Of a stretch of 13,681 bases of DNA, positions 1 to 7,803 are shown one piece after another (the first letter of the stretch is position 1; each line of letters begins with the position of its first letter). The stretch is from Bacillota bacterium (GTDB lineage: Bacteria; Bacillota; Limnochordia; Limnochordales; ZCTH02-B6): positions 1 to 13,681 of the forward strand of contig PKQR01000045.1 of NCBI GenBank assembly GCA_017578085.1, read 5' to 3'. Position numbers and translations under genes: made by a program. The notes under the pieces are model-generated. The model had not been told where the DNA came from. It worked only from the letters and a program-made list of their open reading frames with translations, and did no database searches.

Positions 1-456
1 GTGGAGCTGTGCGACCGCAAGAAGCACGTGACCGACCGGGACATCCAGGCCATCGTCGAGGAAGACGTGGTCACCATCCCGGAGCTGTACACCCTCGACT
101 ACTTGCACGTCACGTCGGGTACGGCGGCGGTGCCCACCGCGACGGTGCGGCTCCTCAAGGGCAACGAGGCCATCGAAGAAGCCGCCATCGGCGATGGGCC
201 CGTGGATGCCGTGTACCGCGCTATCGACCGGGTGACGGGTATCGAGACGCAACTGGTCAGCTACACCCTCAACGCCGTCACCAGCGGCAAGGACGCCTTG
301 GGTGAGGTCACGGTGCAGATCAAGGACAACGGCAGCGTGTATGTGGGCCGGGGCACGAGCACCGACATCATCGAGGCCAGCGCCCGGGCATACCTGCAGG
401 CTCTCAACAAGCTCGTTTACGACCGGCAGAAGTTCGCGCCCAGCATGGCCGGCTAG
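1..456 (+). CDS. leuA: 2-isopropylmalate synthase, C-terminal part (5' end outside window)
   Basis: This is the C-terminal 151 residues of LeuA, which condenses acetyl-CoA with 2-oxoisovalerate to give 2-isopropylmalate, the first committed step of leucine synthesis. The catalytic TIM barrel lies upstream of the window. What remains is the linker (start ELCDRKKHVTDRDIQ) and the leucine-sensing regulatory domain, with the hallmarks GDGPVDAVYRAID (about residues 64-76) and GRGTSTDIIEASARAYLQAL near the end. The GTG at base 1 is an internal valine codon, not a start. The stop is at 454-456, 24 bases before leuC, so leuA and leuC are probably cotranscribed. CimA downstream has a homologous domain with the same NGPVNALDNA and STNIIEASW signatures; the LeuA assignment rests on the different linker and on position before leuCD. 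Identity is confident; the gene is partial because of the window edge, not because of a lesion. Confidence 0.93.
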   Translation: MELCDRKKHVTDRDIQAIVEEDVVTIPELYTLDYLHVTSGTAAVPTATVRLLKGNEAIEEAAIGDGPVDAVYRAIDRVTGIETQLVSYTLNAVTSGKDALGEVTVQIKDNGSVYVGRGTSTDIIEASARAYLQALNKLVYDRQKFAPSMAG

Positions 457-466
457 ACGGACGACC

Positions 467-473
467 GGGAGGG
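467..473 (+). promoter_or_regulatory. Ribosome binding site of leuC
   Basis: GGGAGGG lies 7 bases before the ATG of leuC, in the short gap after leuA. It fixes the leuC start at 481. Confidence 0.7.
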
Positions 474-480
474 ATAGAGC

Positions 481-1905
481 ATGCAACCCCGCACGATGTT
501 TGAAAAGATCTGGGACGCCCACGTCGTCCACCAGGAGCCGGGGAAACCGGCGCTCTTGTACATTGACCTGCACCTCATGCACGAGGTGACGTCGCCGCAG
601 GCTTTCGACGGCTTGCGGCTGGCCGGGCGGAAGGTGCGCCGGCCGGAGCTGACCTTTGCCACCATGGACCACAACGTGCCCACGGTGGACAGGAGTCTCC
701 CGATCACCGACGAGATCGCGGCCAAGCAGATGGAGACGCTGGTGAAAAACTGCCGGGAGTTCGGCATCACCCTGTTTGATCTTTTCAGCCCCCACCAGGG
801 TATCGTGCACGTCATCGGCCCGGAGCTGGGGCTGACGCAGCCCGGCAAGACCATCGTCTGCGGCGACAGCCACACCTCCACCCACGGCGCCTTTGGCGCC
901 CTGGCCTTTGGCATCGGCACCAGCGAGGTCGAGCACGTGCTGGCGACCCAGTGCCTCTGGCAGCACAAGCCCAAGACGATGGAGATTCACATCAAGGGCG
1001 ACTTGCCGTACGGGGTCACGGCCAAGGACTTGATTTTGGGCATCATCGGCCAGATCGGCACGGCGGGCGCCACGGGCTACGTGGTGGAGTACACGGGCAA
1101 GTGCATCCGGAACTTCAGCATGGAAGAACGGATGACCATCTGCAACATGGCCATCGAGGCCGGCGCCCGCGCAGGCATGGTGGCCCCGGACGCGACGACC
1201 TTTAAGTATTTGGAAGGCCGCCCGTACGCGCCCAAGGGCAAGGAGTTCGAAGAAGCGGTGGCCCAGTGGGAGAAGCTGCCCACCGACCCTGGTGCCCGCT
1301 TTGACGCCCGCGTGGAGATCGACGCCACCCGCCTTGAGCCCATGGTGACGTGGGGGACCAATCCGGGCCAAGTGGTGCCGGTGACGGGCGTCGTGCCTGA
1401 CCCCAGTTCCTTCTCGGATCCCAACGAGCGCAAGGCCGCGGAGCGGGCCCTGGAGTACATGGGCCTCGAGCCGGGCACGCCCATCCAGGAGATCCGCATC
1501 GACCGGGTGTTCATCGGATCCTGCACCAATGCCCGCTTGGAGGACCTGCGGGCGGCGGCCGCCATCGTCAAGGGCCGCCGGGTGGCGCCGCACGTGCGGG
1601 CCATGGTGGTGCCGGGCTCCCAGTGGGTCAAGCGGCAGGCCGAAAAGGAAGGGCTCGACCAGATCTTTAAGGCCGCGGGATTTGAATGGCGGGAGCCGGG
1701 CTGCAGCATGTGCCTGGGGATGAACCAGGACATCCTCCAGCCGGGCGAGCGGTGCGCGTCCACTTCCAACCGGAACTTCGAAGGCCGCCAGGGCCGGGGT
1801 GGGCGCACGCACCTGGTGAGCCCGCAGATGGCGGCGGCGGCGGCCATCGCCGGCCACTTCGTGGACATCCGCGAGTGGGACGTGGCCGCCGAGTTCGCAG
1901 GCTGA
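481..1905 (+). CDS. leuC: 3-isopropylmalate dehydratase, large subunit
   Basis: LeuC is the [4Fe-4S]-carrying subunit of isopropylmalate isomerase, which interconverts 2- and 3-isopropylmalate in the cytoplasm. The 474-residue length is normal for the bacterial LeuC type. Visible aconitase-family signatures are GDSHTSTHGAFGALAFGIGT (about residues 128-147), the first cluster cysteine in GSCTNARLEDL (Cys348), and the pair in GCSMCLGMN (Cys408 and Cys411). ASTSNRNFEGRQGRGGRTHL (about 426-445) belongs to the substrate/phosphate-binding part. The ATG at 481 follows a good Shine-Dalgarno. The partner subunit LeuD follows 64 bases later, and LeuCD would also act on citramalate made by the adjacent CimA. 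Nothing looks broken. Confidence 0.97.
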   Translation: MQPRTMFEKIWDAHVVHQEPGKPALLYIDLHLMHEVTSPQAFDGLRLAGRKVRRPELTFATMDHNVPTVDRSLPITDEIAAKQMETLVKNCREFGITLFDLFSPHQGIVHVIGPELGLTQPGKTIVCGDSHTSTHGAFGALAFGIGTSEVEHVLATQCLWQHKPKTMEIHIKGDLPYGVTAKDLILGIIGQIGTAGATGYVVEYTGKCIRNFSMEERMTICNMAIEAGARAGMVAPDATTFKYLEGRPYAPKGKEFEEAVAQWEKLPTDPGARFDARVEIDATRLEPMVTWGTNPGQVVPVTGVVPDPSSFSDPNERKAAERALEYMGLEPGTPIQEIRIDRVFIGSCTNARLEDLRAAAAIVKGRRVAPHVRAMVVPGSQWVKRQAEKEGLDQIFKAAGFEWREPGCSMCLGMNQDILQPGERCASTSNRNFEGRQGRGGRTHLVSPQMAAAAAIAGHFVDIREWDVAAEFAG

Positions 1906-1916
1906 AGAGATAACGG

Positions 1917-1939
1917 GGGGCCCGGCCGTGGCGGGCCCC
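1917..1939 (+). other. Stem-loop in the leuC-leuD gap
   Basis: GGGGCCCG (1917-1924) and CGGGCCCC (1932-1939) are perfect 8-base complements around a 7-base loop. No T-run follows, so a classical intrinsic terminator is unlikely between two subunits of one enzyme. An RNA-stability or processing hairpin that adjusts leuC versus leuD expression is a plausible role, but this is inferred. The stem ends 15 bases before the leuD Shine-Dalgarno. Confidence 0.45.
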
Positions 1940-1954
1940 GCTGGACAACTGTTC

Positions 1955-1960
1955 GGAGGT
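1955..1960 (+). promoter_or_regulatory. Ribosome binding site of leuD
   Basis: GGAGGT lies 9 bases before the ATG at 1970. It argues for that start over the GTG at 1928, whose extension would read through the hairpin and has no family counterpart. Confidence 0.75.
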
Positions 1961-1969
1961 GCGGTTTCC

Positions 1970-2581
1970 ATGCAGCCCTTGCGCGTTCACACCGGGTTGG
2001 TGGCGCCCCTGGACCGGGCCAACGTCGACACGGACCAGATCATCCCGAAGCAGTTTCTCAAGCGCATCGAGCGCACGGGTTTCGGCCAGTTTCTCTTTTA
2101 CGACTGGCGCTTCCGGGAGGACGGCACGCCCAACCCGGATTTCATCCTCAACCAGCCGCGGTACCAGGGCGCGACGATCCTGTTGACCCGCCACAACTTC
2201 GGGTCCGGTTCTTCACGGGAGCACGCGCCGTGGGCGCTCTTGGACTACGGTTTCCGGGTTATCATCGCGCCGTCTTTTGCCGACATCTTCTACAACAACT
2301 GCTTCAAGAACGGCATCCTGCCCGTGCGCCTGCCGGAAGACCAGGTCGATGAGCTCTTCCGGAGGACGCTGGCCCAGCCGGGGTACCGGCTGACGGTGGA
2401 CCTGGAGCAGTGCCAGGTGCGGGATGACGCGGGCGTCGTGTTTCCGTTCGAGATCGACCCCTTCCGCCGCCACTGCCTCTTGGAAGGGCTCGACGACATC
2501 GGCCTTACGCTGCAGTACGAGGACAAGATCCGCGCCTTTGAGGCCAGGCACCGGATTTACGGCCTGCCGGCAGCGCAGTAA
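1970..2581 (+). CDS. leuD: 3-isopropylmalate dehydratase, small subunit
   Basis: LeuD is the small (swivel-domain) subunit that completes the isopropylmalate isomerase active site with LeuC. From the ATG at 1970 the protein has 203 residues, the usual size for the LeuD1 class. Family features are the N-terminal VAPLDRANVDTDQIIPKQFL (about residues 11-30), the substrate-loop region NFGSGSSREHAPWAL (about 76-90), and APSFADIFYNNCFKNGILP (about 99-117). The start is chosen from the GGAGGT Shine-Dalgarno 9 bases upstream and from the family N-terminus; an in-frame GTG at 1928 would add 14 unsupported residues. In many leu operons leuB follows; here cimA follows instead. Confidence 0.96.
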   Translation: MQPLRVHTGLVAPLDRANVDTDQIIPKQFLKRIERTGFGQFLFYDWRFREDGTPNPDFILNQPRYQGATILLTRHNFGSGSSREHAPWALLDYGFRVIIAPSFADIFYNNCFKNGILPVRLPEDQVDELFRRTLAQPGYRLTVDLEQCQVRDDAGVVFPFEIDPFRRHCLLEGLDDIGLTLQYEDKIRAFEARHRIYGLPAAQ

Positions 2582-2600
2582 GACGCGGTGAGGCAGGCAG

Positions 2601-2646
2601 CCACGAAGGCGCCAAGGCAGCGACGCACCAAGGCACCAAGGAGGCG
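2601..2646 (+). repeat. Short degenerate tandem repeat (CCAAGGCA-like) in the leuD-cimA gap
   Basis: Four copies of an 8-base unit are visible: CGAAGGCG (2604), CCAAGGCA (2612), CCAAGGCA (2628) and CCAAGGAG (2636). The last copy contributes AAGGAGG (2638-2644), which serves as the cimA Shine-Dalgarno 12 bases before its ATG. Arrays of the CACCAAGGCACCAAGG kind occur between genes in various bacterial genomes, so this may be a small dispersed intergenic repeat. In one frame the repeat reads as a basic peptide that extends CimA if the GTG at 2588 is taken as the start. Confidence 0.5.
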
Positions 2647-2656
2647 CGGCGACGCG

Positions 2657-4279
<1,623 letters not shown>

Positions 4280-4297
4280 TCCGGCCGCCCCGAGCGG

Positions 4298-4327
4298 CAG
4301 GCGCGCGGCCCCTTAGCCGCGCGCCTG
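4298..4327. terminator. Perfect 12-bp hairpin between convergent cimA and ppa, probable bidirectional terminator
   Basis: CAGGCGCGCGGC (4298-4309) and GCCGCGCGCCTG (4316-4327) are perfect complements around the 6-base loop CCCTTA. The loop holds the ppa stop codon (TTA at 4313-4315 on the + strand), and one arm encodes the last four residues of Ppa. No clear U-tract follows on either strand, so termination would rely on stem strength or a factor. The position, 18 bases after the cimA stop and at the very end of ppa, suits a shared terminator or 3'-end stabiliser. Confidence 0.6.
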
Positions 4328-4801
4328 CTTGTAGCGCTCTTGGGCTTCGGCGATGACCCGGCAGGCGTGCTGCCGGTCTTTCCAGCTGCCGACGCGGGTC
4401 GACTTGGCCTCCAGGTCCTTGTACACCTGGAAGAAGTGGGTGATCTCCCGCAAGAGGTGGGCTGGGACGTCGTCCAGCTCCTGGACCCAGTTCCATTGCG
4501 GGTCGCTGACGGGTACTGCCAGGATCTTTTCGTCGGCACCCTTCTCGTCCCACATCTCAAAGACCCCTACGGGACGGGCCCGGATGATGCAACCGGGAAA
4601 CGTGGCCTCGCCCACCAGCACCAGCGCGTCCAGCTCGTCCCCGTCCTGGGCCAGCGTGTCCGGGATGAAACCGTAGTCGGCCGGGTAGTGGACGGACGAA
4701 AACAGCATCCGGTCCAGCACAAAGCGGCCGGTTGCCTTGTCGTATTCATACTTGTTGCGGCTGCCTCGGGGGATTTCCACCATCACCAAAATCTCATCCA
4801 T
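4313..4801 (-). CDS. ppa: Inorganic pyrophosphatase, family I
   Basis: This cytoplasmic enzyme hydrolyses pyrophosphate to two phosphates, pulling biosynthetic reactions forward. At 162 residues it matches the bacterial family I type. Visible features are the N-terminal VEIPRGSRNKYEYD (about 8-21), HYPADYGFIPDTL (about 38-50), the metal-binding signature DGDELDALVL (Asp53, Asp55, Asp58), and further metal-site acidic residues in DEKGADEKI (Asp85, Asp90). The ATG is preceded by GAGGTGG (4807-4813 on the + strand). The gene runs opposite to both neighbours, so it is its own transcription unit, and its 3' end forms one arm of the hairpin shared with cimA. It has no direct tie to cytochrome maturation. 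Confidence 0.96.
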   Translation of the reverse strand: MDEILVMVEIPRGSRNKYEYDKATGRFVLDRMLFSSVHYPADYGFIPDTLAQDGDELDALVLVGEATFPGCIIRARPVGVFEMWDEKGADEKILAVPVSDPQWNWVQELDDVPAHLLREITHFFQVYKDLEAKSTRVGSWKDRQHACRVIAEAQERYKQARG

Positions 4802-4852
4802 TGTCGACCACCTCGCTTTTCGGCCGCGGATGTTCCCTGTGGGCCCAGGGGA

Positions 4853-4881
4853 ATCCTGTCGGGGAGGCCGCGCAGGGACAA
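4853..4881 (-). promoter_or_regulatory. Candidate ppa promoter (weak)
   Basis: Reading the minus strand, TTGTCC (4881-4876) is followed after 17 bases by CAGGAT (4858-4853). The -35 box matches four of six consensus positions and the -10 box only three of six, but including the important second A and last T. Spacing is ideal and the distance to the ppa start is reasonable. It is a weak candidate. Confidence 0.3.
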
Positions 4882-4888
4882 ATGTCCC
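4875..4888. promoter_or_regulatory. Operator-like inverted repeat GGGACA-AA-TGTCCC
   Basis: GGGACA (4875-4880) and TGTCCC (4883-4888) form 6-base perfect arms around AA, overlapping the candidate ppa -35 box. A TTGTCC half-motif recurs at 4904-4909 and again as the ccm -35 box at 4948-4953. A dimeric regulator binding between the divergent units is possible, but no regulator gene is visible in the window. Confidence 0.35.
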
Positions 4889-4947
4889 GAAAGCGAGCGA
4901 CGATTGTCCTGTCTTGGCCCGGACGGCCCGCCTCCGGCCGGGATCTC

Positions 4948-4976
4948 TTGTCCACCCGCGGCCGTTCTGTTAGACT
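4948..4976 (+). promoter_or_regulatory. Probable sigma-70-type promoter of the ccm operon
   Basis: TTGTCC (4948-4953) and TAGACT (4971-4976) are separated by exactly 17 bases, and each matches four of six consensus positions. Transcription would start near 4983, leaving a leader of about 27 bases before ccmE. This is the only convincing promoter-like pair seen ahead of the cluster; the downstream genes are too tightly packed for obvious further promoters. Confidence 0.55.
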
Positions 4977-4991
4977 GAGACGAGAAAATCC

Positions 4992-4998
4992 AGGAGGG
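4992..4998 (+). promoter_or_regulatory. Ribosome binding site of ccmE
   Basis: AGGAGGG lies 11 bases before the ATG at 5010. It is one of the strongest Shine-Dalgarno sequences in the ccm cluster and heads its first gene. Confidence 0.65.
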
Positions 4999-5009
4999 AG
5001 CGGGCGCCC

Positions 5010-5486
5010 ATGGATCCGCGCAAGCGCAAGGTCACGGTGGCGCTGGCCTTGGTGGGCGTTGTCCTTGTGTACCTGATCGCCACCGCAGCCTCCAATACAA
5101 CCATGTATTATCTTACCGTGGAGGAGGCCGTCGCGCGCAAAGACAGCCTGCAAGGGCGCTTCATCCGCATCCAGGGCCACGTGCCCGGTGAGACCATCCG
5201 CTGGGATTCGCGGGAGTTCCGCTTGTACTTCGAAGTCTCCGACGGGCGGCAGCGGGTGCCGGCGGTTTACCGGGGCGTCCGCCCGGACAATTTGCTGGAC
5301 GGCAGCAATGTCGTGCTGGAAGGCACGTTCAACGCGAACGGCGTCTTTGAGGTGGACCGGCTGTTGGTGCAGTGCGTTTCCAAGTACGAGGCGGCGGATA
5401 AGCCGAGCGGCAGCCAGCCCAGGTACGAGGAAATCGACGGGGTCCTGTACGAGACGTACGAGTCGGGCTGGCGCGGGGTGCGGTAG
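5010..5486 (+). CDS. ccmE: Periplasmic haem chaperone CcmE, cysteine (CXXXY) type
   Basis: CcmE takes haem from the CcmABCD complex and delivers it to CcmF for attachment to apocytochrome c. The 158-residue protein has an N-terminal basic patch (MDPRKRK), one membrane anchor (about 8-27), and an OB-fold beta domain outside the membrane (about 35-120) containing GRFIRIQGHVPGETI and DGSNVVLEGTFNANGVFEV. The haem-binding motif is VQCVSKYEA: Cys122 replaces the usual histidine while Tyr126 is kept, giving CXXXY instead of HXXXY. This variant is known from some archaea, sulfate reducers and other bacteria, where it was described in systems lacking CcmH; here a CcmH domain is present downstream. 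The C-terminal tail (about 130-158) is hydrophilic. The gene leads the operon, and ccmA begins two bases after its stop codon. Confidence 0.93.
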   Translation: MDPRKRKVTVALALVGVVLVYLIATAASNTTMYYLTVEEAVARKDSLQGRFIRIQGHVPGETIRWDSREFRLYFEVSDGRQRVPAVYRGVRPDNLLDGSNVVLEGTFNANGVFEVDRLLVQCVSKYEAADKPSGSQPRYEEIDGVLYETYESGWRGVR

Positions 5487-5487
5487 C

Positions 5488-6258
5488 TTGCACATAGAGC
5501 TCCGGTCCGTGACGCGGCGCGTCGATGGCCGCCGTCTCCTGGATGCCGTCACCCTCGCGATCCAACCGGGGCAGACGCTTTTGATCTGTGGGCCCAACGG
5601 CGCCGGCAAGAGCACCTTGCTCAAGGTGGCCGCGGGGCTCGTGCCGCCTACTGCGGGCGAAGTCCTCTACGACGGGCGGCCGGTGTCGCGCTGGGGCCCG
5701 GGCGTGCGACGGCGCCTGGGCACGCTCTTTCACGAGAGCCTGCTCTACGACGAGCTGACCGTGCTGGACAACCTAGTATTCGCGGCCCGGCTGTTCGGCG
5801 TGGACGACGCCCGCCGGCGGGCCGAGGCGCTTGTAGATGAGGTGGGGCTGCGCCTCGCGGCGCGGGAGCCTGTGGCGCGCCTTTCGCGGGGCATGAGGCA
5901 GCGGCTGGCGCTGGCCCGGGCGTTGGTGCACCAGCCGGAAGTGCTTCTGCTGGACGAGCCCTTCGCGGGGCTGGATGCCCGCTGGACGGCGTGGTTGACG
6001 GAGCGATTGGCCGCCGAGCGTGAGCGGGGCACGAGCATCGTGCTTGTGGCCCACGAATGGCGCTGGGCTTGGCCGCTCGCGGATCGGGCGGCGGTGCTGG
6101 TGCGCGGGCGGGTCGAGTGCCTGGTGGACGTCCGGGAGTGGGACGCGGACCGGTTCGGTAGCGAGTACCGGCGGCTGGCGATGCCCGCGGGCTCTGCCGG
6201 AGAGGCCGGCACGGAGACGGGCGGATGGGGAGCGGCCGGGGAGGAGGCCCGCTCTTGA
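5488..6258 (+). CDS. ccmA: Haem exporter ATP-binding protein CcmA
   Basis: CcmA is the ATPase of the CcmABCD ABC-type complex, whose ATP hydrolysis releases holo-CcmE for haem delivery. From the TTG at 5488 it has 256 residues. Motifs are Walker A GPNGAGKS (35-42), signature LSRGMRQRLALARAL (132-146), Walker B VLLLDEP followed by FAGLD (152-163), and the switch histidine in VLVAHEW (His189). The open frame continues upstream into ccmE to 5188, but that part reads as shadow sequence; the domain begins at HIELRSVTRRV, directly after TTG 5488. An in-frame GTG at 5509 would cut the first beta strand. The residues after about 232 form a glycine- and glutamate-rich tail. The stop overlaps the preferred ccmB start (TTGA). 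Confidence 0.92.
   Translation: MHIELRSVTRRVDGRRLLDAVTLAIQPGQTLLICGPNGAGKSTLLKVAAGLVPPTAGEVLYDGRPVSRWGPGVRRRLGTLFHESLLYDELTVLDNLVFAARLFGVDDARRRAEALVDEVGLRLAAREPVARLSRGMRQRLALARALVHQPEVLLLDEPFAGLDARWTAWLTERLAAERERGTSIVLVAHEWRWAWPLADRAAVLVRGRVECLVDVREWDADRFGSEYRRLAMPAGSAGEAGTETGGWGAAGEEARS
6242..6247 (+). promoter_or_regulatory. Ribosome binding site deciding the ccmB start
   Basis: AGGAGG lies within the end of ccmA, 7 bases before a TTG at 6255. The perfect core and ideal spacing favour the TTG over the in-frame ATG at 6225, which has no comparable site. Confidence 0.65.
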
Positions 6259-6932
6259 GGTACCTGCGGGCGCTGGCCGCGATCATCTGGAAGGACCTCC
6301 GCCTGGAATGGCGCACCGGGGAAGCGCTGCTGACGCCCGCGTTGCTGGCGCTCTTGCTCCTGCTCGTCATTATCTTCGCACTGCCGCCGGGCGTGGCCCG
6401 CATGGAGGGTGTTTTCACTGCCAGCCTGTGGACGGCGCTGTTTTTCGCGGGCACGGTGGGCTTAAGCCGCAGTTTCGCCCGGGAACGGGCTGAGGGCAGG
6501 CTGTGGGGGTTGTTGCTGGCGCCGGTCGACCGCAGTGCCGTGTTTTTGGCCAAGGGGCTTGCGTCTTTCCTTTTCTTGGCGTTGGTGGCGCTGGTGACGA
6601 TGCCCGCGTTCTTTGCGGTTTTTGGTCAAAGCCTGGCCGCTCCCCTCTGGCGCTGGGTGGTGCTGGTGGGGCTGGTGCTCTTGGCTACGAGCGGCGCCGG
6701 GACGCTGGTGGCCGCGCTGGCGGCGCAACTGCGGGCCGGGGAAGTGCTCTACCCTGTGCTCTTGTTCCCGCTGCTGGTGCCGGTGGTGCTGGCGGCCGTG
6801 CACCTGACCGACGCCCTCTTGGCCGCGGGCGGCTGGGGAGAGGCACGCGCGTGGATGCACATGCTGATCTTGTATAACATTTTGTTTTGGGGCGTGCCGT
6901 ACTTGATCTTCGAATACGTGGTGGAGGTATGA
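6255..6932 (+). CDS. ccmB: Haem exporter membrane subunit CcmB
   Basis: CcmB is a transmembrane component of the CcmABCD complex. From TTG 6255 the protein has 225 residues, close to the family norm of about 220. About six hydrophobic segments are visible near residues 23-43, 55-72, 99-124, 133-157, 163-187 and 201-221. The loop RERAEGRLWGLLLAPVDRS (about 76-94) corresponds to the conserved cytoplasmic segment of CcmB and ABC-2-type permeases. The N-terminus RYLRALAAIIWKDLRLEWR is an amphipathic helix as in relatives. Start choice: TTG with AGGAGG 7 bases upstream and a 4-base TTGA overlap with the ccmA stop. The ATG at 6225 would add ten glycine-rich residues. The stop overlaps the ccmC ATG. 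Confidence 0.9.
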   Translation: MRYLRALAAIIWKDLRLEWRTGEALLTPALLALLLLLVIIFALPPGVARMEGVFTASLWTALFFAGTVGLSRSFARERAEGRLWGLLLAPVDRSAVFLAKGLASFLFLALVALVTMPAFFAVFGQSLAAPLWRWVVLVGLVLLATSGAGTLVAALAAQLRAGEVLYPVLLFPLLVPVVLAAVHLTDALLAAGGWGEARAWMHMLILYNILFWGVPYLIFEYVVEV

Positions 6933-7645
6933 CCTTGCCGACGACCCGCCCAACGAGGCTCCAGACGGTGTTGCTGGCCATCGCCGCGCCGGCTGTCGTG
7001 TTCGCGTTGTACATGGCCCTCATCTGGGCGCCAGACGAGCGGACGCTGGGGACGGTGCAGCGGATCTTTTACATCCACGTCGGTTCCGCTTGGAACGCGT
7101 ACCTGTCGTTTCTCATCGTGTTCGTTTGCAGCATCGGGTATCTCCTGCGCCGCAGCGTTTCGCTGGACGCCCTTGCGGCGTCGGCTGCGGAGATCGGGAT
7201 CCTGTTCACGACGCTGACCCTGGCCACGGGGAGCTTTTGGGCCCGGGCCGTGTGGAACGTCTGGTGGACCTGGGATCCGCGCTTGACCACGACGCTCATC
7301 ATGTGGTTCATGTACGTGGCGTACCTCCTGGTGCGGGCGGCCGCGGAGGGCGAGGAGCGCCGCGGGCGCCTGGCGGGCGTGTTCGGCATCGTCGCTTTCT
7401 CTACCGTGCCGCTGGTGCATTTTTCGGCCATCTGGTGGCGCAGCATGCACCCCAACATCATCCAGCCCCAGGGCGGGACGATCCGCATGAACATGGACCC
7501 GGAAATGGTCGTCACCATGATGGTGGCCGTGATCGCGCTGACGCTGGTGAACGCGGCGCTTCTAAGCTACCGGGTCGGGCTTGAGCATCTGTCCCGGCAC
7601 GCCGCCGCCTTGCGGGAGCGGGTGCGCCTGGAGGTGGAGTACTGA
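6929..7645 (+). CDS. ccmC: Haem-handling membrane protein CcmC (WWD family)
   Basis: CcmC binds haem at the outer face of the membrane and loads it onto CcmE. From ATG 6929 it has 238 residues and about six membrane segments. The tryptophan-rich WWD motif is GSFWARAVWNVWWTWDPRLT (101-120). The two axial-ligand histidines are His50 in YIHVGSAW and His174 in WWRSMHPN; PLVHFSAIWW precedes the latter. The gene overlaps the ccmB stop by ATGA. The GGAGGT at 6923-6928 abuts this ATG with no spacer, so ribosomes may instead start at the in-frame TTG at 6935, two codons later, with a 6-base spacer. The difference is trivial for the protein. A CcsA-type identity is unlikely because of the length and the neighbours. 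Confidence 0.95.
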   Translation: MTLPTTRPTRLQTVLLAIAAPAVVFALYMALIWAPDERTLGTVQRIFYIHVGSAWNAYLSFLIVFVCSIGYLLRRSVSLDALAASAAEIGILFTTLTLATGSFWARAVWNVWWTWDPRLTTTLIMWFMYVAYLLVRAAAEGEERRGRLAGVFGIVAFSTVPLVHFSAIWWRSMHPNIIQPQGGTIRMNMDPEMVVTMMVAVIALTLVNAALLSYRVGLEHLSRHAAALRERVRLEVEY

Positions 7646-7647
7646 CC

Positions 7648-7797
7648 ATGACCTTCCTGTTCTTGGGCTACAGCGTCTTTTGGCTGATCCTGGCTGGGTA
7701 CGTGGCCTTGCTGGCGGCCCGGCAGCGGCGGATCGCGGAAGACGTGGCCGACTTGGCGCAGGTCCTGGAGCGGTCCAAGGGGAGAAAGTCGGGGTGA
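7648..7797 (+). CDS. ccmD: Small membrane protein, CcmD-like
   Basis: This 49-residue gene sits two bases after the ccmC stop and is short enough to be missed by ORF finders. It has a short outside N-terminus, one hydrophobic helix (FLFLGYSVFWLILAGYVALL, about 3-22), then a basic and helical cytoplasmic tail (ARQRRIAEDVADLAQVLERS). Size, topology, the tyrosine before the helix and position directly after ccmC match CcmD, which holds CcmE at the CcmABC complex and aids release of holo-CcmE. GGAGGTGG lies 10 bases before the ATG. Sequence conservation in this family is low, so the assignment rests mainly on context and architecture. Confidence 0.85.
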   Translation: MTFLFLGYSVFWLILAGYVALLAARQRRIAEDVADLAQVLERSKGRKSG

Positions 7798-7803
7798 GGC
7801 CGC

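Noticed and set aside
1928..1969. Earlier GTG start for leuD
   Set aside because: It would read through the intergenic hairpin and lacks a ribosome site; GGAGGT and the family N-terminus point to ATG 1970.
5188..5487. Upstream extension of ccmA
   Set aside because: It overlaps the conserved OB-fold of CcmE in another frame and reads as low-complexity shadow sequence. The ABC domain begins right after TTG 5488.
4794..5624. 276-codon minus-strand open frame across the ppa-ccmE gap
   Set aside because: It covers the promoter region and lies antisense to ccmE and ccmA, with no domain and no independent ribosome site that I can see.
6225..6254. Earlier ATG start for ccmB
   Set aside because: It adds ten Gly-rich residues, has no good Shine-Dalgarno, and the TTG at 6255 has AGGAGG 7 bases upstream.
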